Below, piece by piece: positions 1-11,021 of a DNA stretch of 64,000 bases. A model generated the notes under the pieces. That model did no database searches. It had not been told where the DNA came from and saw nothing but the letters and a program-made list of their open reading frames with translations. Where the stretch lies: positions 124,001 to 188,000 of the forward strand of contig NZ_BDAV01000007.1 of the NCBI RefSeq assembly GCF_001612635.1, written 5' to 3'. The position numbers and the translations under genes were made by a program. The stretch is from Nocardia africana NBRC 100379. Its GTDB lineage: Bacteria; Actinomycetota; Actinomycetes; Mycobacteriales; Mycobacteriaceae. Positions within the stretch are counted from its first letter, which is position 1; each line of letters starts with the position of its first letter.

Positions 1-114
1 CGAACCGACCGCTCCGATTGCGGGGCCCAAACCGACCGGTCAACGGTTGCCAGTGATTAGCAGTGCCGTCTTCCCGCTCGCTGACCTATCAGCTTGTCTG
101 AGGAGTTTGCTACC

Positions 115-927
<813 letters not shown>

Positions 928-937
928 AACAACCGAC

Positions 938-964
938 CACAATCTTGTCATTGACAAGATTGTG
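938..964. promoter_or_regulatory. Perfect 13-bp inverted repeat, probable operator
   Basis: Arms CACAATCTTGTCA (938-950) and TGACAAGATTGTG (952-964) are separated by one base. The one-base spacer and the lack of a following T-run argue against a terminator and for a dimeric repressor site. TTGACA (951-956) inside it could be a -35 box for the downstream gene, with a weak -10 (GATGTT, 974-979) 17 nt further on. The regulator is not identifiable from the window. Confidence 0.55.
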
Positions 965-1023
965 CGGGCGTGCGATGTTGAGCAGGCCACAGCACCACCC
1001 CCGACTCGTCGAAAGTTCCCGCC

Positions 1024-1437
1024 ATGCCCACACTGCCCTGGGTCACCGTCGAGCGGCCCACCACCGATACCGTCCAGCTCATGGCCTCGCGGCTCGAAGT
1101 CCGGTCACTGCGGCACGTCCCCGGATTCCTCGCGACCTCGATCGTGCTGCGGCGCCAGGCCCGCCGCTCCCCCGGCGCACTCGGCGTCGCTCTGAAGGCC
1201 GATCTCACCCGCCGCACGTTCTGGACCCTCTCGGCCTGGACGGACCAGCAGGCGATCAGTGCCTACGCCCGCACCGATCCGCACGCCTCGGCCATCGTGC
1301 GCGCCCGCGCGGTGATGCGTGAATCGACCTTCGTCTTCTGGTCCGCCCCGGCCGCCGGCCTGCCGATCGAATGGCCCGAGGCGCAGCGCCGCATCGCCGA
1401 GGAACGCGAAAAACGAAGCAGCACAACCCCGTTGTGA
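1024..1437 (+). CDS. Small ABM-fold-like protein (DUF3291/monooxygenase-like)
   Basis: Protein of 137 residues with no signal peptide or membrane segment. The central part (hydrophobic strand, FWTLSAWTDQQAISAY, then an AIVRARAVMRES helix) has the look of the dimeric alpha-beta barrel family that includes antibiotic biosynthesis monooxygenases and DUF3291 proteins. Assignment is by overall pattern, not by a catalytic motif, and the substrate is unknown. There is no clear Shine-Dalgarno sequence. GAAAGT ends 7 nt before the ATG and could be a weak -10 for a leaderless transcript. It lies downstream of the palindrome at 938-964 and ends 6 nt from the convergent permease gene. Confidence 0.6.
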   Translation: MPTLPWVTVERPTTDTVQLMASRLEVRSLRHVPGFLATSIVLRRQARRSPGALGVALKADLTRRTFWTLSAWTDQQAISAYARTDPHASAIVRARAVMRESTFVFWSAPAAGLPIEWPEAQRRIAEEREKRSSTTPL

Positions 1438-1443
1438 TAGGAC

Positions 1444-2913
1444 TCAGTCGTCGACCGGCACCGATTCCGCGTGCCTGGCCGGCTGCTCGTCCTCGGGCGG
1501 TTCCCGCAGCCGCGCCACCTCCAGCACCCGCGAGCGGGCGGCGAACCAGCCGATGATCAGGGCCGGGATCAGGATCACCAGACTCGCCACCGTCCAGGTG
1601 CCGACCGGGTGATCGAAGGCCATCAACACCAGCATCGCGGCCAGGAAGGCCAGCGTCGCGATGCCGGTATAGGGCGCGCCGAACATCCGGAACGCGGGGC
1701 GTTCCATCTCACCACGCCGCCAGCGCCGCCACAGCGCCAGCTGGCACAGCACGATCGTCGCCCACGAGGACAGGATGCCCAGCGACGCGATGTTGAGCAC
1801 GATCTCGAAGGCGCGGGCCGGCACGATGTAGTTGAGCCAGATGCCGACCAGGGCGATCAGGCTGGTCAGCACGATGCCGCCGTAGGGCACACCGCGACTG
1901 TTCATCCGTGCGGTGAATCGCGGGGCGCTGCCGTTGACCGCCATCGAGCGCAGGATGCGCCCGGTGGAGTACAGACCGGCGTTGAGACTCGAGAACGCCG
2001 CGGTGAGCACGACCAGGTTCATCACCGAACCGGCATGCGGAACCCCCAGCTTCGTGAAGAAGGTGACGAACGGGCTCTCGTCGGCATGGTAGGCGGTGTA
2101 GGGCAGCAGCAGGGCCAGCAGGACCAGCGAGCCGACGTAGAACACGGCGATACGCAGGATCACCGAATTGATGGCGCGCGGCATGATCTGCTGCGGATTC
2201 TCGGTCTCCCCCGCCGCGGTACCCACCATCTCCACCGCGGCGTAGGCGAACACCACGCCCGAGGCGACCGTCACCAGCGGCAGCACCCCGGTCGGGAACC
2301 AGCCGCCGGAGTGCGCGACCAATCCGAAACCTGTCGCGGCCCCGTCGATCCGGAATCGCCCGCCGAGGAAGACGATGCCGATGATCAGGAACGACATCAG
2401 GGCGACGACCTTGATCAGCGCCGCCCAGAACTCGAGTTCACCGAACCATTTGACCGAGACCAGATTCACGCTCAGCACCACGCACAAGGCGATCAGCGCC
2501 AGCACCCACTGCGGAATCGCGCCGAACGCGCCCCAGTAATGCAGATAGGTGGCGATCGCGGTGGTGTCGACGATGCCGGTCATGGACCAGTTCAGGAAAT
2601 AGGTCCAGCCGGCGATGAAAGCCGCCTTCTCCCCGTAGAACTCGCGCGCGTAGGAGACGAACGACCCCGACGAGGGCCGGTGCAGGACCAATTCGCCCAG
2701 CGCCCGCAGGATGAAGAAGACGAAGACACCGCATACCGCGTACACCAGGAACAGCCCCGGCCCCGCGTGAGCCAGCCGCCCGCCGGCGCCGAGGAACAGG
2801 CCGGTGCCGATGGCGCCGCCGATCGCGATCATCTGCAACTGCCGCGGCTTGAGGCTCTTGTGGTAGCCGTCGTCCTCCGCGGACAGGTGCGTCTGTGCTG
2901 GTGTCTCGCTCAT
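1444..2913 (-). CDS. ansP: L-asparagine permease-type APC transporter
   Basis: Twelve-helix amino acid permease of the APC superfamily, 489 residues. The N-terminus has the family sequence [16 protein letters not shown]. The stretch [20 protein letters not shown] followed by [14 protein letters not shown] is characteristic of the AnsP (asparagine) branch rather than of the proline or GABA permeases. It is expected to import asparagine by proton symport across the cytoplasmic membrane. The cytoplasmic tails are short and charged. It is transcribed away from the gamma-glutamyltransferase gene, and the pairing of an amino acid importer with a glutathione or glutamyl hydrolase suggests nitrogen scavenging (inference). 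Substrate specificity within the APC family cannot be proved from sequence alone. Confidence 0.8.
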   Translation of the reverse strand: MSETPAQTHLSAEDDGYHKSLKPRQLQMIAIGGAIGTGLFLGAGGRLAHAGPGLFLVYAVCGVFVFFILRALGELVLHRPSSGSFVSYAREFYGEKAAFIAGWTYFLNWSMTGIVDTTAIATYLHYWGAFGAIPQWVLALIALCVVLSVNLVSVKWFGELEFWAALIKVVALMSFLIIGIVFLGGRFRIDGAATGFGLVAHSGGWFPTGVLPLVTVASGVVFAYAAVEMVGTAAGETENPQQIMPRAINSVILRIAVFYVGSLVLLALLLPYTAYHADESPFVTFFTKLGVPHAGSVMNLVVLTAAFSSLNAGLYSTGRILRSMAVNGSAPRFTARMNSRGVPYGGIVLTSLIALVGIWLNYIVPARAFEIVLNIASLGILSSWATIVLCQLALWRRWRRGEMERPAFRMFGAPYTGIATLAFLAAMLVLMAFDHPVGTWTVASLVILIPALIIGWFAARSRVLEVARLREPPEDEQPARHAESVPVDD

Positions 2914-3001
2914 CGGTCGGGTGATCCCTTGGTCGAGGTCGGGGCGGCTCGAGGTTACCCGGTGTGGGAATGATGCCCGGCGTGGTGGGGCCGATGCGCG
3001 T

Positions 3002-3007
3002 TAAAGT
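3002..3007 (+). promoter_or_regulatory. -10 hexamer of a probable leaderless ggt transcript
   Basis: TAAAGT fits TANNNT and ends 6 nt before the ATG at 3014. There is no Shine-Dalgarno sequence between them and no convincing -35. The expected transcription start coincides with the start codon. Confidence 0.45.
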
Positions 3008-3013
3008 GCCTGC

Positions 3014-4957
3014 ATGAGGCGCACGCGAGCGATTCTGGCCGGCGCGAGCGCCGCCCTGCTGCTGACCACCGGACTACTCACGGGCTGCTCCTCGAGCACC
3101 TCCGAGGCCGGCCGGAGCTGCGTCGCAGGCCCGGACGGCACCCCGATCACCGCGGCGGCCGGACCGGCCGCGAGTGCGACGAATCTGGCCACCAATCCCG
3201 AGATCGCCACCGGATACCGCAGCGACATGACCCCGGTGCGCACCCACACCTTCGCGGTCTCCACCGCGAACCCGCTGGCCACCCATGCCGCCTGCGAGGT
3301 CCTGGCCGGCGGCGGCACCGCGGCCGATGCGCTCATCGCCGCGCAGACGGTACTGGGACTGGTCGAGCCCCAGGCCTCCGGCATCGGCGGCGGCGCATTC
3401 CTGCTCTACTACGACGCCGCGGCCGGATCGGTCGACGCCTACGACGGGCGCGAGGTCGCACCCGCCGCCGCGACGGAGAACTATCTGCGCTGGATCAGCG
3501 ACACCGATCACTCGGCGCCGCAACCGAATACGCGTGCCAGCGGGCGGTCGATCGGCGTGCCGGGCGTGCTGCGCCTGCTCGAGGCGGCCCATCGCGACCA
3601 CGGCAAGCAGTCCTGGCGCGACCTGTTCGATCCCGCGATCTCGCTGGCAGACAACGGCTTCGACATCAGCGCCCGGATGGCGAGCCAGATCGCGCAGTCG
3701 GCGCCGGACCTCGCCCGGGACGCGAATGCCAGGCAATACTTCCTGCAGCCCGACGGCTCCCCCAAACCACGAGGCTTCCACCTCGCCAATCCGGCCATGG
3801 CGAAGACGTTGAGCGCCATCGCCTCCGACGGCCCCGACGCCTTCTACACCGGCGCGGTCGCCCGCGACATCGTCGACGCCACCGCGACCACCAGCGGTGG
3901 CCGCACCCCCGGGCAGATCTCGCTGGACGATCTCGCGCGGTATCAGGCGAAGAAGCGCACCGCCCTGTGCACCGACTACCGCACCCACCGGATCTGCGGG
4001 ATGCCCAATCCGTCCTCGGGTGGTATCACCGTCGCCGCGGCCCTCGGGATTCTGGAGAACTTCGATCTCGCCGGCCTGCCCCCGGACCGCCTCGACCGCA
4101 ACGGGGGCACACCGAAAGCCGAAGCGGTACACCTGATCTCGGAGGCCGAGCGGCTGGCCTACGCCGACCGCGACAAGTACATCGCCGACCCCGATTTCGT
4201 TCCGCTGCCCGGCGGCTCCCCCGCCGCGCTGGTGAACAAGGATTATCTGAAGCAGCGGGCCGCCCTCATCGACCCGAACCATTCCATGGGCACCGCGCAG
4301 CCGGGTGACTTCGGTCCGGTGCCGCTCGGCACCGGCGTGCAGCAACCCGAACACGGCACCAGCCACATCTCCGTCGTGGACCGGTACGGCAACGCCGCGA
4401 CCATGACCACCACCGTCGAGTCCGCGTTCGGATCGTTCCATCTGGTCGACGGATTCGTGCTGAACAACGAGCTCACCGACTTCAGCGCCGAACCGGCCGA
4501 TGCGAACGGTGTGCCGCTGGCCAACCGGGTACAGCCCGGGAAGCGGCCACGCAGCTCGATGAGCCCCACCTTGGTGTTCGATCGGGCGCCGGACGGGTCC
4601 CGCGGACAGCTGGTGGACGTCACCGGTTCGCCGGGCGGTTCGGTGATCATCCAGTTCGTGGTGAAAGCGCTGGTGGGACTGCTGGATTGGCATCTGGACC
4701 CGCAGCAGGCGGTATCCCAGGTGGCCTTCGGCGCGGCGAACACACCGGTGACCGGCGTCGGCGGGGAACATCCCGCGATCGACGCCGCCGACAACGGCGC
4801 CCACGACCCACTGGTGCAGAAGTTGCGCGAGATGGGCCATCAGGTCTCGGTCGACCCGCAGTCCAGCGGACTCAGCGCCCTGCAGCGCGAGAACGGCGGC
4901 TGGATCGGCGGGGCGGATCCGCGGCGGGAGGGCATCGTCCTGGGCGACACCCGCTGA
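3014..4957 (+). CDS. ggt: Gamma-glutamyltransferase, lipoprotein
   Basis: Ntn-hydrolase that cleaves the gamma-glutamyl bond of glutathione and related peptides and transfers or hydrolyses the glutamyl group. The precursor has 647 residues and starts with a lipoprotein signal: charged start, hydrophobic run, then lipobox LLTGC with Cys25 as the lipidated residue, so it should sit on the outer face of the membrane. The autoprocessing site is EHGTSHISVV, with Thr449 as the expected new N-terminal nucleophile of the small subunit. FVLNNELTDFS and the SSMSPT and GSPGG motifs match the family active site. M. tuberculosis has a lipoprotein homologue, GgtB. A TANNNT box just upstream suggests a leaderless mRNA. 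Confidence 0.93.
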   Translation: MRRTRAILAGASAALLLTTGLLTGCSSSTSEAGRSCVAGPDGTPITAAAGPAASATNLATNPEIATGYRSDMTPVRTHTFAVSTANPLATHAACEVLAGGGTAADALIAAQTVLGLVEPQASGIGGGAFLLYYDAAAGSVDAYDGREVAPAAATENYLRWISDTDHSAPQPNTRASGRSIGVPGVLRLLEAAHRDHGKQSWRDLFDPAISLADNGFDISARMASQIAQSAPDLARDANARQYFLQPDGSPKPRGFHLANPAMAKTLSAIASDGPDAFYTGAVARDIVDATATTSGGRTPGQISLDDLARYQAKKRTALCTDYRTHRICGMPNPSSGGITVAAALGILENFDLAGLPPDRLDRNGGTPKAEAVHLISEAERLAYADRDKYIADPDFVPLPGGSPAALVNKDYLKQRAALIDPNHSMGTAQPGDFGPVPLGTGVQQPEHGTSHISVVDRYGNAATMTTTVESAFGSFHLVDGFVLNNELTDFSAEPADANGVPLANRVQPGKRPRSSMSPTLVFDRAPDGSRGQLVDVTGSPGGSVIIQFVVKALVGLLDWHLDPQQAVSQVAFGAANTPVTGVGGEHPAIDAADNGAHDPLVQKLREMGHQVSVDPQSSGLSALQRENGGWIGGADPRREGIVLGDTR

Positions 4958-4961
4958 CCGG

Positions 4962-5465
4962 TCAGTCCTGCTGTGCGGCGGTGTACTTCGCGCCGAGTTC
5001 GCGGAAGCGGTCCATCGCGCGGGCGGCGTGATCCTTGTCGTTGACCCGGATCGCCAGCATCGGGACGTATTCGTCGCCGGCCAATTCCAGTCGCGCCCAG
5101 GACTTCTTGTCCGGAATCGCGACGCCGCGAATATCGGCCCAGGCAAACTCGTTGTCGCCCAGGATGTTGCGGACCACCACGCCCTGCGGCCCGACGCGCA
5201 CCCGCGGCCTGGTCAGCAGCAGCACGGCGCCGGCCAGCAACAATCCGAAGCAGATGATGGCGACCTGGTCGGCCCCGCGGAAGTTCACCCCGGTCGCCGA
5301 ATTACTCGACAGCACCCCGGCCAGGACGAACAACACCGCGATCACCGCCGCCACGATGCGCGCGGTGCGCACCGCCCGGCGCGGACGCACCTCGAGATCC
5401 CATTGCGGCGCGTCCGCGGCCGGTGGCTGCGGACCGCGTGTGAACAGGCGAACGACCGGCGGCAT
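4962..5465 (-). CDS. PH-like domain membrane protein at the end of the rib cluster
   Basis: Protein of 167 residues with two adjacent membrane helices (about residues 28-50 and 62-82), followed by a soluble domain of strands (RVGPQGVVVRNILG, then FAWADIRGVAIPD) typical of the bacterial PH-like domain (bPH_6). The gene sits directly after ribH, 4 nt away, in the same place as Rv1417 in M. tuberculosis. It is probably co-transcribed with the riboflavin genes, but a role in flavin metabolism has not been shown and cannot be read from sequence. The 3' end nearly meets that of ggt on the other strand. Confidence 0.75.
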   Translation of the reverse strand: MPPVVRLFTRGPQPPAADAPQWDLEVRPRRAVRTARIVAAVIAVLFVLAGVLSSNSATGVNFRGADQVAIICFGLLLAGAVLLLTRPRVRVGPQGVVVRNILGDNEFAWADIRGVAIPDKKSWARLELAGDEYVPMLAIRVNDKDHAARAMDRFRELGAKYTAAQQD

Positions 5466-5469
5466 CGGC

Positions 5470-7229
<1,760 letters not shown>

Positions 7230-7310
7230 GTCTGCTGTGCTCCACTTCGGAATAGGTGCGACTCGAGCCTACTGGGTCGGGTCGCCGGTACGACGTCGCG
7301 GTTGCTCCGG

Positions 7311-7931
7311 TCAGCCACGCTGCTGGAGTCGCTCGACATATTTGGCGATGACGTCGACCTCCAGATTCACGGCGGTGCCGGCGGGCGCGGACCCGAGGGT
7401 CGTGAGTTCACGGGTGGTGGGAATCAGCGAGACCTCGAACCAGTCGCGATGCCCGGGTTCGCCGGCGTCGTCCACGCCGAGACCCGAGACGGTCAGCGAG
7501 ATGCCGTCCACGGTGATCGACCCCTTTTCGACCACGTAGCGAGCGAGGTTGTCGGGCAACGAGATTCGCACCACCTCCCAGTTGTCGGAGGGGGTGCGCG
7601 ACAGGATGACCCCGGTGCCGTCGACGTGGCCCTGCACGATGTGGCCACCCAGCCGGCTGTTCACCGCCGCGGCGCGCTCCAGGTTCACCTTCGAGCCGAT
7701 GTCGAGTTTGCCGATACCGGAGCGGTTGAGCGTCTCACCCATCACGTCAGTGGTGAAGCTGTCACCGTCGACCACGTCGACCACGGTCAGGCAGACGCCG
7801 TTGACCGCGATGGAATCACCGTGGCGGGCATCGGAGGTCACGGTCGCGCCGCGAATGGTGAGCCTGGCCGCATCCGCGGACCGCTCGGCGGCGACGATCT
7901 CGCCCAGCTCCTCGACGATGCCTGTGAACAT
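7311..7931 (-). CDS. ribE: Riboflavin synthase, alpha-type
   Basis: Last enzyme of the pathway. It dismutates two lumazines to riboflavin and the ribitylaminouracil. The 206 residues form two tandem lumazine-binding barrels. The N-terminal MFTGIVEELG, the SIAVNGVCLTV loop and the second-repeat SITVDGISLTV loop are diagnostic. AGGAG lies about 7 nt before the ATG. It is called ribC in some mycobacterial annotations. It heads the cluster ribE-ribBA-ribH-PH protein. The leader contains a strong hairpin (7994-8022), but I see no canonical FMN riboswitch. Confidence 0.95.
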   Translation of the reverse strand: MFTGIVEELGEIVAAERSADAARLTIRGATVTSDARHGDSIAVNGVCLTVVDVVDGDSFTTDVMGETLNRSGIGKLDIGSKVNLERAAAVNSRLGGHIVQGHVDGTGVILSRTPSDNWEVVRISLPDNLARYVVEKGSITVDGISLTVSGLGVDDAGEPGHRDWFEVSLIPTTRELTTLGSAPAGTAVNLEVDVIAKYVERLQQRG

Positions 7932-8437
7932 CCGTGTCTCCTGTCAGCCCGGCGCCCACCGCGTCGGGGCGTCCGCTAGCGCAAACGGTGCCGGCGGCCC
8001 GGGGTATTCCCCAGTGGGCCGCAGTGTCATCAGCGTAACGACGCGCTGTAGCAGAGCACATCCGGCCGTCCCACCGGCCGGTCGCGTCCGGGCATTCGAG
8101 ACCTCCGGACCGGAAATATCCCCTGAACCGGGCACCATCTCTGCGGCGCGCCGGGCGGGCCCATCGGCGCCCCCGCAATACGGCCGGAGGCCGGAAACCG
8201 AAAAGGAATAGTCTGAAATTTCCGGATGAAGGAAATTCGATTCACGTTTTCACGGGTCGAATATCCGGCTTCCACCGGCCCGGTTCGCGACCGAATTCGA
8301 TTCGTTACCCACGTGACTGCGAATTCAACCCCTACGCTTGCACCAGGGCGAATTCGGTAGCAATATTGTTATGTAGTTGATTCCAACAGTTCATTCGATG
8401 CCGACAGTTCGGGACAACAACCTCATGGGGGTGTGGC
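7932..8437. other. 506-bp divergent intergenic region between ribE and a hypothetical gene
   Basis: The ribE side (7932-8100) is G+C-rich and holds a TACGCT hexamer (8032-8037, minus strand) that could be a -10, followed by the hairpin described separately. From about 8210 to 8400 the base composition drops sharply in G+C. This part contains repeated AATTCGATTC and GAATTC words (for example 8234, 8293, 8327, 8347) and a CAATATTG palindrome. It is probably a promoter region, and could be a target of an AT-binding silencer such as Lsr2 (inference). I see no gene in it. Confidence 0.5.
7994..8022 (-). promoter_or_regulatory. Stable hairpin in the ribE mRNA leader
   Basis: On the minus strand GCGGCCC pairs with GGGCCGC, then a 3-nt bulge, then GGGG pairs with CCCC around an AATA loop. 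The hairpin ends about 60 nt before the ribE ATG. There is no T-run after it, so it is not an obvious terminator. It does not contain the conserved FMN-riboswitch segments. Confidence 0.45.
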
Positions 8438-8908
8438 GTGACCACAGTGATCGATACGTCTCTCACGGATCGGTGCGAGCGGTATCGCCGCATCTTTCAT
8501 CTCCCCGCGACGGTGGACGACGCAGCCCGGCACATCGTGCTCGAAGTCGGGCAGCAATTCGGTGCGGTCACCATGCCGGCCGATCTGGGTGAGCGGGTCC
8601 TGCGTCAGCTCACCCAGTCCGGACTCGTCACTCCCGTGGTTCACCATCCGCGCGCGCGGCGCTGGACCTTCATCACCGGACCGTCGTGCTCCGCCGGCGT
8701 CAGCACATCCGTTGCGGCCGAACTGTTCCGGCTGTACACGACGGTCGCGTGCACGGGCAGTCACGTGGTGCTGCCCTCGGCCGAGGACGAACGAACCGGC
8801 TATCGGATCTGGGTGCAGACGCCGGACCATCTCGAGGCGGTCGTCCCCATGGCCGCGGTCGTGGAGGCCGCGCGGCTCAGCGCCGTGCCGCCTGCTCCGT
8901 CGCGATGA
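8438..8908 (+). CDS. Conserved-looking hypothetical protein
   Basis: Soluble protein of 156 residues that I cannot assign to a family. It has no signal peptide, membrane helix or metal motif. The N-terminal half looks helical ([12 protein letters not shown], then [11 protein letters not shown]). The middle has [16 protein letters not shown], and the C-terminal half has strands and a helix ([17 protein letters not shown], then [10 protein letters not shown]). The GTG start follows a G-run (about 8427-8431) that could act as a ribosome binding site. An A+T-rich promoter region precedes it. Its last 32 bp overlap the convergent rpe gene, so the extreme C-terminus is shared coding space. Confidence 0.65.
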   Translation: MTTVIDTSLTDRCERYRRIFHLPATVDDAARHIVLEVGQQFGAVTMPADLGERVLRQLTQSGLVTPVVHHPRARRWTFITGPSCSAGVSTSVAAELFRLYTTVACTGSHVVLPSAEDERTGYRIWVQTPDHLEAVVPMAAVVEAARLSAVPPAPSR

Positions 8909-9581
8909 CCTTCTCGCGCAACGCCTCCACGGTCGCGGCCGGATCGTCCGTGCCGTAGACCGCGGAACCGGCGACGAAGCAGTCCACCCCGGCCTCGGCA
9001 GCGGCTTCGATGGTGTCCATATTGATGCCGCCGTCGATTTCGACGACAAGACGCAATTCACCGCTGTCGACGAGCCGGCGGACCGCGCGCGCCTTCTCGA
9101 GCACATGCGGAATGAACGACTGCCCGCCGAATCCGGGCTCGACGCTCATCACCAGCAGGGTGTCGAAGTCGCGCAGAATTTCCAGATACGGCTCGATGGG
9201 CGTATTCGGTTTCACCGACAATCCGGCCTTGGCGCCGGCGGCGCGGATATCACGGGCCACCGCGACCGGATCGTCGGTCGCCTCGGCGTGGAAGGTCACG
9301 TTGTAGGCACCGGCCTCCGCGTACGGGGGCGCCCAGCGGGCCGGATCCTCGATCATCAGATGGCAGTCCAGCGGGATGTCGGTGGTCTTCAGCAGACTCT
9401 GTACCACCGGCAGACCCAGGGTCAGGTTCGGTACGAAGTGGTTGTCCATCACATCGACGTGCAGCCAGTCCGCTCCCTCGACGGCGCGTACCTCCTCCGC
9501 CAGACGAGCGAAATCAGCGGACAGGATGGACGGTGCGATCATCGGCGACGGCCGGTGAAAGTGGGAATTCGAGGTGGACAC
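8877..9581 (-). CDS. rpe: Ribulose-phosphate 3-epimerase
   Basis: Interconverts ribulose 5-phosphate and xylulose 5-phosphate in the pentose phosphate pathway. TIM barrel with [14 protein letters not shown] at the first strand, the metal and catalytic stretch [31 protein letters not shown] and the phosphate loop VEIDGGI with SAVY. The usual HVDVMDG has Asn in place of Gly here. GTG 9581 gives 234 residues with a short N-terminal extension like that of the M. tuberculosis enzyme. ATG 9542 would start directly at the barrel. Neither has a good Shine-Dalgarno sequence. The gene is divergent from rsbW and overlaps the hypothetical gene at its 3' end. Confidence 0.93.
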   Translation of the reverse strand: MSTSNSHFHRPSPMIAPSILSADFARLAEEVRAVEGADWLHVDVMDNHFVPNLTLGLPVVQSLLKTTDIPLDCHLMIEDPARWAPPYAEAGAYNVTFHAEATDDPVAVARDIRAAGAKAGLSVKPNTPIEPYLEILRDFDTLLVMSVEPGFGGQSFIPHVLEKARAVRRLVDSGELRLVVEIDGGINMDTIEAAAEAGVDCFVAGSAVYGTDDPAATVEALREKVIATEQAARR

Positions 9582-9630
9582 AGCGCGTGAGTGTACTGGG
9601 TCGATCACACCGGTTTTCGGCACTGTCGGC

Positions 9631-9655
9631 GATTGCGCGACGCGAAGTTGGGTAG
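9631..9655 (+). promoter_or_regulatory. SigF-type promoter of the rsbW-sigF pair
   Basis: GATT (9631-9634), 15 nt, then GGGTAG (9650-9655). Mycobacterial SigF promoters follow GTTT-N15-17-GGGTA, so the -10 is an excellent match and the -35 differs by one base. A start near 9662 would leave about 13 nt of leader before the ATG. This implies that SigF activates its own operon. Confidence 0.6.
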
Positions 9656-9674
9656 CCTTCGTAGGGTGATCAAC

Positions 9675-10088
9675 ATGTCGGCTGAAGAGGGACTGCGCAG
9701 CACACCCGTCGAAATCGGAGTGGCGGCCACCGTGTCGCAACTGCCCATCGTGCGCGGATTGGCCGAAACACTGGTCCTGCTCAGCGATTTCACACTCGAC
9801 GAGGTCGCCGACATCCGGCTGGCCGTCGACGAGGCGTGCTCGACGCTGATCGAACTCGCCGTCCCCGGCAGCACCTTGCAGTGCCGCTTCACCGTGGGCG
9901 ACACCGACCTACTCGTCCGGGTGGCCGGGATCGCGGCCACCTCGAAACTGCCCGACCAGCGCAGCTTCGGCTGGCATGTGCTGCGGACCCTCACCGATGG
10001 GATCGACGTCGCACAGGAGCCCTTCGATTCGGCGATTTCCGGATACCCGACGGTGGTCGAATTTCGCCGGGTCCGGGGGAAGGCGTAG
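9675..10088 (+). CDS. rsbW: Anti-sigma factor for SigF (RsbW/UsfX type)
   Basis: GHKL-fold anti-sigma factor, 137 residues, expected to bind and hold SigF inactive. The recognisable part is [20 protein letters not shown], matching the N-box helix of the actinobacterial UsfX branch. The ATP-binding residues are less conserved than in Bacillus RsbW, as in Usf[16 protein letters not shown] corresponds to the conserved C-terminal helix. The ATG at 9675 has AGGG 8 nt upstream. GTG 9666 is an alternative. Its TAG stop overlaps the sigF GTG by one base, so the two products should be made in proportion. No anti-anti-sigma gene lies next to it. Confidence 0.88.
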   Translation: MSAEEGLRSTPVEIGVAATVSQLPIVRGLAETLVLLSDFTLDEVADIRLAVDEACSTLIELAVPGSTLQCRFTVGDTDLLVRVAGIAATSKLPDQRSFGWHVLRTLTDGIDVAQEPFDSAISGYPTVVEFRRVRGKA

Positions 10089-11014
10089 TGATCGAGCACG
10101 ACAGCGTGTCCGAGGCCGACGACGCCGAGGACACTGCGGGTACGTCCGCGAGCGGATCCCCCGACGAGACCGGCGCCGAGGACGGCCGGGGCCGCGCGGA
10201 CGCCGGCGAGACCACACCGGACGACGACGAGGACGGTGACGAGGTCGCCGAGGTCACCGGTTCGGTCTCCGGATACGACGATGTGAACCTGCTGTTCCAG
10301 GCGCTGTCGGAGGCCGGTGAGGACCGCCGCGCCGAGCTGCGCGACGAGTTGATCCACCGCTGTATTCCGTTGGCGGACCACATCGCCCGCAAATTCAGCG
10401 GCCGCGGCGAACCGTTCGACGATCTGACGCAGGTGGCTCGCGTCGGGCTGGTCCACGCGGTCGATCGGTTCGACGTCTCGCGCGGCTCGAACTTCCTGTC
10501 CTTCGCGGTGCCCACCATCATGGGCGAGGTGCGGCGCTACTTCCGCGACAACACCTGGGCCATGCGAGTGCCCCGGCGGGTCAAGGAAACCCATTTGCGC
10601 ATCGGCGCGGCGATCGATTCGCTCTCGCAGTCGCTGGGCCGCTCCCCGACCGCCAAGGAGATCGCCGCCGAACTCGACATCCATCCCGACGAGGTGACCC
10701 AGGCCGTCATCGCGGGCAACGCGTATCAGCCCAGTTCCATCGACGCGGTATCGGTGGGCCGCGATACCGAGGCCTCACTGCTGGACACCCTCGGCGAGGA
10801 GGAGTCACAGTTCGATCGCGTCGAGGAATACGTGGCGATCCGGCCGCTCCTGGCGGGGCTGCCCGAACGGGAACGGCGCATCCTCACCATGCGATTCTTC
10901 GAGTCGATGACGCAGACTCAGATCGCCCAGCGGATGGGGATATCGCAGATGCACGTATCCCGGATCCTCGCGAAAACCCTTGCGCGGCTGCGGGAGCAGA
11001 GCGCCCGCGAGTGA
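10088..11014 (+). CDS. sigF: Stress sigma factor SigF
   Basis: Alternative sigma factor of the SigB/SigF group, 308 residues. Region 2 spans DELIHRCIPLADHIARKFSG, FDDLTQVARVGLVHAVDRF and FLSFAVPTIMGEVRRYFRDN. Region 3 includes SLGRSPTAKEIAAEL. Region 4 carries RRILTMRFFESMTQTQIAQ and the helix-turn-helix GISQMHVSRILA. Before region 1.2 there is an unusually acidic, low-complexity N-terminal extension of about 50 residues rich in Asp, Glu, Gly and Ala. The GTG start overlaps the rsbW stop. The gene is expected to be held off by RsbW and to activate its own operon through the promoter at 9631-9655. The 3' end is 7 nt from the convergent LysR gene. Confidence 0.94.
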   Translation: MIEHDSVSEADDAEDTAGTSASGSPDETGAEDGRGRADAGETTPDDDEDGDEVAEVTGSVSGYDDVNLLFQALSEAGEDRRAELRDELIHRCIPLADHIARKFSGRGEPFDDLTQVARVGLVHAVDRFDVSRGSNFLSFAVPTIMGEVRRYFRDNTWAMRVPRRVKETHLRIGAAIDSLSQSLGRSPTAKEIAAELDIHPDEVTQAVIAGNAYQPSSIDAVSVGRDTEASLLDTLGEEESQFDRVEEYVAIRPLLAGLPERERRILTMRFFESMTQTQIAQRMGISQMHVSRILAKTLARLREQSARE

Positions 11015-11021
11015 CCTCGTG

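Noticed and set aside
938..964. Intrinsic terminator of the ABC ATPase gene
   Set aside because: The inverted repeat has a one-base centre, is not G+C-rich and has no T-run. It fits an operator better.
3074..5146. Open frame antisense to the gamma-glutamyltransferase
   Set aside because: Overlaps a gene with clear catalytic motifs and has no ribosome binding site or domain.
7932..8110. FMN riboswitch upstream of ribE
   Set aside because: GGCCGCCGG and CCGGTGGGAC segments resemble parts of the element, but the order is wrong and the GGGTGAAA-type and CCGCGAGC segments are missing.
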